From NCBI GenBank assembly GCA_021613335.1, contig JAJTWR010000248.1:750001-814000 (forward strand): 64,000 bases of DNA, written 5' to 3'. Both the position numbers and the translations under genes were made by a program. Below the pieces are notes generated by a model. It searched no databases. It saw only the letters and a program-made list of their open reading frames with translations, and was not told the origin of the DNA. This stretch comes from Whitmania pigra. Its lineage: Eukaryota; Annelida; Clitellata; Hirudinida; Haemopidae. Of the stretch, positions 57,991 through 64,000 are shown piece by piece (the first letter of the stretch is position 1; each line of letters starts with the position of its first letter).

Positions 57991-60140
57991 ACTTTCCACT
58001 GAGATTATATTAAATTATATTGTTAAATATAATATACTTGTGGGTTTACTTATCGTTGACTCATGTAACATAATACAATGTAATGTAATTGTAATGTAAT
58101 GTAATTATAATGTAATGTAATTATAATGTAATGTAATTATAATGTAATGTATTCATCATTAACTCGAGTCTCAAGGTTATCATGTTCAAGTCACTCTTTC
58201 ACATCTTCGTTGCTTCATCGCGAACATTCATGTTGAACATTCATATTGCCGATCCGACCACAATTTTTAATTTCACTTTTGTCATCGACGAGCCATGATT
58301 GCTCCACATTAGCAGGAGATGCTGCTACTCTATTGGAATCGCCTAGCTGACTAAGTGAAGTGATTCTTAGGAAAATATACTTGAATTGTTTTGGATTTTT
58401 GTGGTCAAATTCGAGAATTAAGATGTATTTATTTTAATTGAATAGTTCAGTTCAATCTACATACAAGGCATATAAGTTGAAACTATAGTCATTTAGTAAC
58501 TGCTCCTTCATTCTCAATCACCATCCATCCACATTGCCAAATTGCGCATGCAATGTCTGTTACATCTGAGGCGTTACATTCCATTGTGGTGTCGTCGTTG
58601 TAGCTGCCATCATTTTGGCATCATCATCATCATCATCGTAGCCGTCATCGCCGTCTTCATCTTATCTGCTGCGCATTTCGACGCTCGTGTTGACACTGAT
58701 ATTTTAAAAGTTCTTAGAGCTGCTGTCACTTTTTAGAGTTTTGTTTCGCTGTAATTATTAATTCATTATCACCATCATCATCATGACTTTAAGTAAATTT
58801 CTAGCCCACTTCTCAAGTTATAAGAGGTTTTCAGATTTCCTTCATACAGTTCTTTATATTTAAGTTTATTTATTTTTTTGTTTAGTTTATTTTTAGTAAG
58901 TAGTTCGATGTTTATTTTTAGTAAGTAGTTCGATGTTTTATAGATGTTTCAGCGTTTCTTGTTGTTGAAATATCAGTCACGTGATCGCATGTCATTAGGA
59001 TAAATTCAATCTGAGTGATGAGTCAGTGATGATTATGATGGCAACAAAGACGTGAATTTGAATGTTTTAATTTCTACTCTATGATATGGATTTTTTTAAA
59101 TTATTTTTTGGGGAGAAAAATTGTGGTGAAGTTTATTCATTGTATGTTTTATCACTGTAATCACTAGATTTGTATGCAATGCATGATAGATGTTCATCAT
59201 TATCATCATCAATTGTACCGTTCTTGGTAATCATTTGAATTTTAATGCTCCTGGTATTCATAAGTCGCCACAGAACGGAAATACGACATCCCGACGTCTA
59301 CTAACACGTAAACCATCAACACTTCTTTTACTCATTATTCGTTATTGTTGCACCTGACTTAACATTTAAAAGTAAAGTATTTCTCCTACAGAATTGTTTC
59401 ATTATTCCATAGAATCATTTCAATTTAAGGCATCTGAACTCATTTTCATGACAAAATCATCTTGTTTCATCGTCTTGTGTACAATTTTCTTCTTTGATAT
59501 CATCAACCATTTATCACCGTTGCTCTTGCTGTATCCTTCTTGATACATTCAATGTACATAGTACGTGTACTTGCAGCCTGTGTTTCAATTCTTTCTTAAA
59601 CCTTAACAATTTATAATAATTATAGTTAGCTTTATTATTGCTAGGCCAATAATAGTTATAGTTAATATTAGTATTATCATTAATACTAGGCTCAATAACT
59701 TCAACCTAACTAGTTAGAGTAACATAAATATTGACACTTTGTTGAGCATAATTCTAAAAGTCATGTCACTATTTTCAGAGATTAATTCTCAGAGTAATGA
59801 GTGTCTAACTGATGCCTATATTGCTTCTCATACGACTGAAGTTATGTTGAGAAGCGTTATGATTGAACAATTTGTGTTGTTCATTCATAGTTTGTATTTG
59901 GCAATTAACATCAACAAAAAGAATTTTCTTAGAATTCTGAGATTCTAAAGTTTAATTTTAATGTGACAAAATTAATGGCAATGGAATACAATTTAAATAT
60001 GGGATTTGGTCACCTGATGAAATATATGTTCACATGATAAGGCTTCATTTGTAAATAAGCTACATTCACCCCACATATAACACCATTGAATGCTTTCGTG
60101 ACCAGTAGGGAAAGCTCACTCAAGCTCTGGGGAGGCTACC
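57991..60140. other. Intergenic between convergent PANK and tetraspanin genes
   Basis: Contains a (TAATGTAATGTAATTA)n block at 58075-58150 and a 28-bp duplication near 58890-58938. No gene recognised. Confidence 0.5.
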
Positions 60141-63054
60141 TTATTCTAAGATCTCATAGCACTTAAGGTCATGATTGAATTTTAGTGCGAGGAATGCAAG
60201 TCCGATCTGAAATTGGAAATGAATAATTGTCAACATTGACACAGAATCCAGAAAAATTGATGTAAAAATAACATTTCTGACTCCAAAGTAAATGATTTTG
60301 CAAATGCAGTGAGCCATCAACATCACACTTTAAAAAATCTACCATAACTGATGTTTCTTTTTCATTTAGAGCAACTGAGTCAAACTTAACAAAGAACTCA
60401 CGAATCAAACTTTATCATGCTGCGCAAATTTCAAATGATTCTAACCTCAAACATAATCAATATGGGAGCAATCCTGTACACTGAAACAGCAGAATAGGCG
60501 TAGAACACCATGACTGAATCAAAGCATCCCTGTTGCATAATTTAAAATATAATTACAATATTATTTAATTGCTAAATGACATCAAAAGAATCCTATGGAC
60601 ACCACACTTCTATTAGTATTACAATGTAAACTCTAAATCAATATTAAAAAAATAAATAAAATTATAATGGTAGTGGAAGTGATGATGGTGATGACGACGA
60701 CAATGATGATGACAATAATTAATAATGACCAACAAATACTAATCAACAACCACATTAGTCTCAACCCTTTCCATAACCAACCTTCTGATTGATGACCTGA
60801 GTATCATTACCAATGCACTTCTCAAAGTCCAGCAACTCCATAGGCTTCTTGTCTGGCTTCAAGGCACAGCATGACAAAGGAACTGAGAGAACCCTCCTCC
60901 CATACTTGTGGAGGTCTTCCTCTCTTTTCTCCTCAGGGATTCTCAGGTAGTCCTTAGGACCATCTATCCCACAGCAGGTGGTCTAATGATGCATGGAATG
61001 AAAAGACTTGTTTAAAAACAATTTTTGTATATTGATGCGTTTACAAACAATGTTGTACATTGACTTGTTTATAAACAATGTTGTATATTGACTTGTTTAC
61101 AAACAACGTTGTATACTTGACTTATTTACAAACAATGTTGTATACATTGTTTACAAATAGCAAACTTTTCTTTTCTCTTATTTTCTTCTTGTTAACATGT
61201 TAATTTAAAACCACATCTAATCAATCATCATCCGTCCATCCGCAGTATAGCTTTGGGCAGTTGAGTAGCGGAGAACGATTTATTTTCTACAGAAAGTAAT
61301 TTATACGTTTATTACATGAGATGTATGCAATCGATGATGACAAATGGCTGTCTGTCTACCTGATGACAAAATCGTTCAACACAATACCAATACTGCTGGA
61401 GGTGATGACGATTATGAAGATGAAACACATCTCACCCCAAGTTGAGTGGCTGCCCAGGCGTTGTCGTACAGGTCGACAGGCAGGTAAGTCACAACCGATG
61501 AATTGTCCACAATGATATCTGCAAATAATGGAAATATTAAATGACATTTAAAATTTAATCAAAACCAATCAATAGCAATCTCAGTCTGCTATTATTATGG
61601 TTGCTATTATTTTTATTATAATAAATCATTGTTATTGTTTTTCATTTGTTTTTAATTATTGTAAAATATCTAAATATGGCATGCCGCCTTGGCCATATGA
61701 ATAGCTAAGTATTTTACTGAGAAATATCATTATCAGATCAGGAAATTCACCAAACATATGTTTGTTGTTGACCTCATCAATGCCATACAATACAAAGCAG
61801 ACTAGATACTCAATACATTTCAAAAGAATTGTTTTGTCTGTCAACAGCAGGGGTTCTCTATCAGGGGTGAGATGCATTTTCAGGGCTTGCGAAACTTTAC
61901 CAGCAGGGAAAAAGACAACGGCTCTTTCTAAAGTTATCCAGTTAAGTTTTGCAGCTGGAGAATTGAGAGTTTTAGTAGAATGATTCATGAATTTATATTC
62001 TTACAATTTGGATAATGTGTCAGATGATGAAGAGCTGAAGCAAGATTTTGTTGAAGGTAAAGTAGGTTAGGGTAGAGTTCGGTTAGGGTTAGGGCTAGGT
62101 AACATATATTTATATATATTAATTGGGCGGAGCTTAATTTGTTTCGGGGTGGAGCTTTATTTTTTTTGTGCATCTCATTAAAAATCTGTGTCCGTCTTTA
62201 ACGGTGTTACTAGACGTATCACATAACAATATTGCACAAAATCATATCTGAGAAACAGCAGCAAAAAAGTAATTAAATTTAAATTCTAAAATTATGGATG
62301 TTAATTTTTATTTTGTCGTAATTTTTAATTTACACTTACGATTCACTGAATGAATAACTTAATTTGAATGTTCTGTTTGTATTTGACTTTGTTATAACAG
62401 ATTCCTTTCTTTTCTTTTTTGTGGTTTTTTATTTAAATAAATACGTTGCTCAAATTCAGTATAAGCTGTTTATTTCTTATGAGATATTACTTATGTTATT
62501 TTGGTAGGGGTGCGAGAACATACTAAAAGTTTTCTAGGGGTGCGGAACATGAAAAAGGTTGAGAACCCTTGGTCTACAGCATCATCACACTTTCAGTTGT
62601 GTTTTTGACTGGCCAAACTATGCTATGACTGGACTACCTGTTATTTTCATCATCATTATCATTATTCACAGGTGAAAGTGAATAATTTATGAGTCTACAA
62701 TGAAGACCGTAATAAATGAATGAAGGCTGGCGAGATGCATTGAGCTTGCTATTGGTATTGCAATATAAAAAAACACAAACAAGTATAATTAAAAACAATA
62801 CTTTAATAAAATACCTCGTTCAGGAAACGAGTCAATCATCATTTTGTTCATCTTCTCTTTCATGAGACCCTGTATAGATTGTGTACATCGATTTATAGAT
62901 CATTTGAATACCAGCCTGTGATGCTATTCAATCTAACAGAATTGCTCATAAGAAAAAATTAAGTTCAGAGCTGCATCACCTGAGATGGGTAAGTGGCTGC
63001 AAAGATGATGAGTACGATGTTCAAAACAATCAGGAACATCTGCATGACTGCATA
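60141..63054 (-). CDS. Tetraspanin, C-terminal two-thirds
   Basis: Six minus-strand exons with consistent phases: 63054-62980, 62869-62815, 61518-61436, 60982-60782, 60529-60446 and 60206-60141. They begin with a membrane segment (VMQMFLIVLNIVLIIFAATY, TM3). The large extracellular loop follows, with helical GLMKEKMNKM, DNAWAATQLG, the signature CCGIDGPKDY, a VPLSCCA and C-x-GND. Last comes TM4 (YRIAPILIMFEIGLAFLALKF) and the short cytosolic tail NHDLKCYEILE. CCG plus SCC and two further Cys are the tetraspanin disulfide set. Tetraspanins organise adhesion receptors and signalling proteins in plasma-membrane microdomains. Exons for TM1, the small loop and TM2 are not visible; they lie beyond the window, as a Tigger-like insertion occupies the upstream side. 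Intron 2 of the visible part carries a hAT element. Confidence 0.9.
61010..61160 (+). repeat. 28-bp minisatellite in tetraspanin intron
   Basis: Four to five copies of a unit like TTTACAAACAATGTTGTATA plus TTGACTTG, with mild divergence. Confidence 0.85.
61848..62571. mobile_element. 724-bp non-autonomous hAT element with 8-bp target duplication
   Basis: The left end CAGGGGTTCTC and the reverse complement of the right end, CAAGGGTTCTCAACC, are hAT-type termini. They are flanked by GTCAACAG (61840-61847) and GTCTACAG (62572-62579), an 8-bp duplication with one mismatch. Subterminal AGGGGTG motifs lie at both ends. No convincing transposase inside. It is located in a tetraspanin intron. Confidence 0.65.
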
Positions 63055-63119
63055 CTGAAAGCGTTTAATGGAAAGTGTCACAGCTTGTTTGTGAACTTAA
63101 TTAGCTTATCTTATCTAGT

Positions 63120-63262
63120 TCGTGTATTTGGCCGATTTTTTTAGTGCCTTATGTATCCGAACAGGATGTGAAGACATACCCTACCCGAGGGCGCTCCCTG
63201 GCGGTTGTGAACACGACAAGTAAAGACTGTTGCTTTCATCGTCGTTCGCAGGCACGCAACCC
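63120..63262 (-). mobile_element. tRNA-derived SINE fragment
   Basis: The minus strand has TTGTCGTGTTCACAACC and GGGAGCGCCCTCGGGTAGG, matching the body of the 40.4-kb and 41.4-kb SINEs. It is next to the tetraspanin exons. Confidence 0.55.
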
Positions 63263-63291
63263 TCTGAGATAACTCGTACTGAAATTAATAT

Positions 63292-64000
63292 ACAGTGGAA
63301 CCCAATCATCTCGACCTCGGTTAACTCGCCAAATCTATTAAGTCGACGTTTTTGAAGTTTTGAAACGCAAAATTCCTTCTTTGCCTTATCATTATCTCAT
63401 CGGTTATGTCGATGCTATTATGTCGCCGAACCATAATATCTCGAGCACAATAGAGGGTCAAATTCGCATCTTTACATCAGTTATCTCGATCCCTTAACTA
63501 ATCACCGATTTCGAAGCGAAACTGCCAAATCCCCACGTAGTTGCAGCATTTTCTCATCGGTTAAGTTGATTTTTTTATTTCGCCGAACCCAATTTACTCT
63601 TCTTGATTTTGTCTAAGGTGTAACACGCTCTTCTAGCTATTCTGTTTATTTTTTCGTTCTAAAAATGCCTGGAAATGTTAAGAGAAAATTGAATAATCAG
63701 GCATTAGAGAAAAAGTATGAAATCATACTGCGGCTAGAAAATAGAACAAAACCAGCAGACCTTAGTCATTAGCATGGCATTCCAGCAAATACCATTTCAG
63801 GATGGAAAAAAAGATGTTCCCGGTCTTAAGACCATTAAAATTTTTTTACCCCCACCTAACACAACAAGTAAGCTCTAACCAATGGACCAAGGAATAATTC
63901 AAGTGCTTAATAGTTTATGCTAAATGTTTATGCACCAATACCTGTTCCAAGAAGGCACAGTACACCCCTTTCCTTTTAGATGCAATGAATTTCTTGAGAT
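63292..64000 (+). mobile_element. Tigger/pogo-like DNA transposon, 5' part, runs off the window
   Basis: TA followed by CAGTGGAACCCAATCATC marks the terminal repeat at 63294. After several hundred bases of subterminal TTATCTCG-type repeats, a transposase starts at the ATG at 63665: MPGNVKRKLNNQALEKKYEI then LRLENRTKPADLS, a CENP-B-type N-terminal helix-turn-helix. An in-frame TAG follows shortly, and GIPANTISGWKKR continues after it. The copy is thus already broken near its start, and further stops follow. Confidence 0.8.

Overview
This is a piece of an AT-rich metazoan nuclear genome. Protein-coding genes are split into short exons with GT-AG introns. Trinucleotide microsatellites (ATT/AAT, TCA/ATG) and a CATT tetranucleotide array are long and numerous, and remnants of LINEs, SINEs and DNA transposons fill introns and intergenic space. 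A secreted PAN plus C-type-lectin protein, together with clear orthologues of conserved animal genes, suggests an invertebrate, perhaps a lophotrochozoan (annelid or mollusc). That placement is an inference; no species can be named from sequence alone. Exon models were built by hand from splice sites, reading phase and family alignment. Where the junctions are given as exact numbers, the phases were checked to be consistent.

Layout. 0-0.5 kb: start of a probable Cys-loop ligand-gated channel. 2.2-3.9 kb: a small multi-pass membrane protein of unknown family, with a YY1/ETS-type promoter region upstream. 4.8-6.9 kb: a five-exon charged, coiled-coil-like protein, unrecognised. 9.1-11.4 kb: CATT array, minisatellite and a SINE with a perfect target duplication. 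11.4-14.5 kb: a GFI1/Senseless-type zinc-finger repressor. 15.4-16.9 kb (minus): secreted PAN/C-type lectin with an in-frame stop. 18-19.5 kb (minus): decayed ZMYM-like hAT. 19.7-20.3 and 22.2-22.8 kb (minus): two small secreted proteins with matching signal-peptide exons, one made of Arg/Trp-rich repeats and one almost entirely Asp/Glu. 24.1-28.0 kb: two nested pogo/Tigger-type elements. 30.4-38.2 kb (minus): complete nine-exon VAT1-like oxidoreductase whose introns hold a Dong/R4-type LINE sitting inside an (ATT)n tract and a CR1/jockey-like LINE fragment. 38.3-49.9 kb: gene-poor, SINEs and minisatellites. 49.9-51.6 kb: AP-1 sigma adaptin. 53.4-58.0 kb: complete pantothenate kinase. 60.1-63.1 kb (minus): 3' part of a tetraspanin with a 724-bp hAT insertion. 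63.3 kb to the end: start of another Tigger-type element.

The conserved genes are unrelated housekeeping or developmental functions: vesicle coat, CoA synthesis, membrane scaffold, transcription factor. They do not form a pathway. The most unusual material is at 19.7-22.8 kb: two secreted proteins with the same architecture and intron phase but opposite charge. One resembles a precursor with an acidic propiece and cationic Arg/Trp repeats; the other is a polyanion. I recognise neither family.
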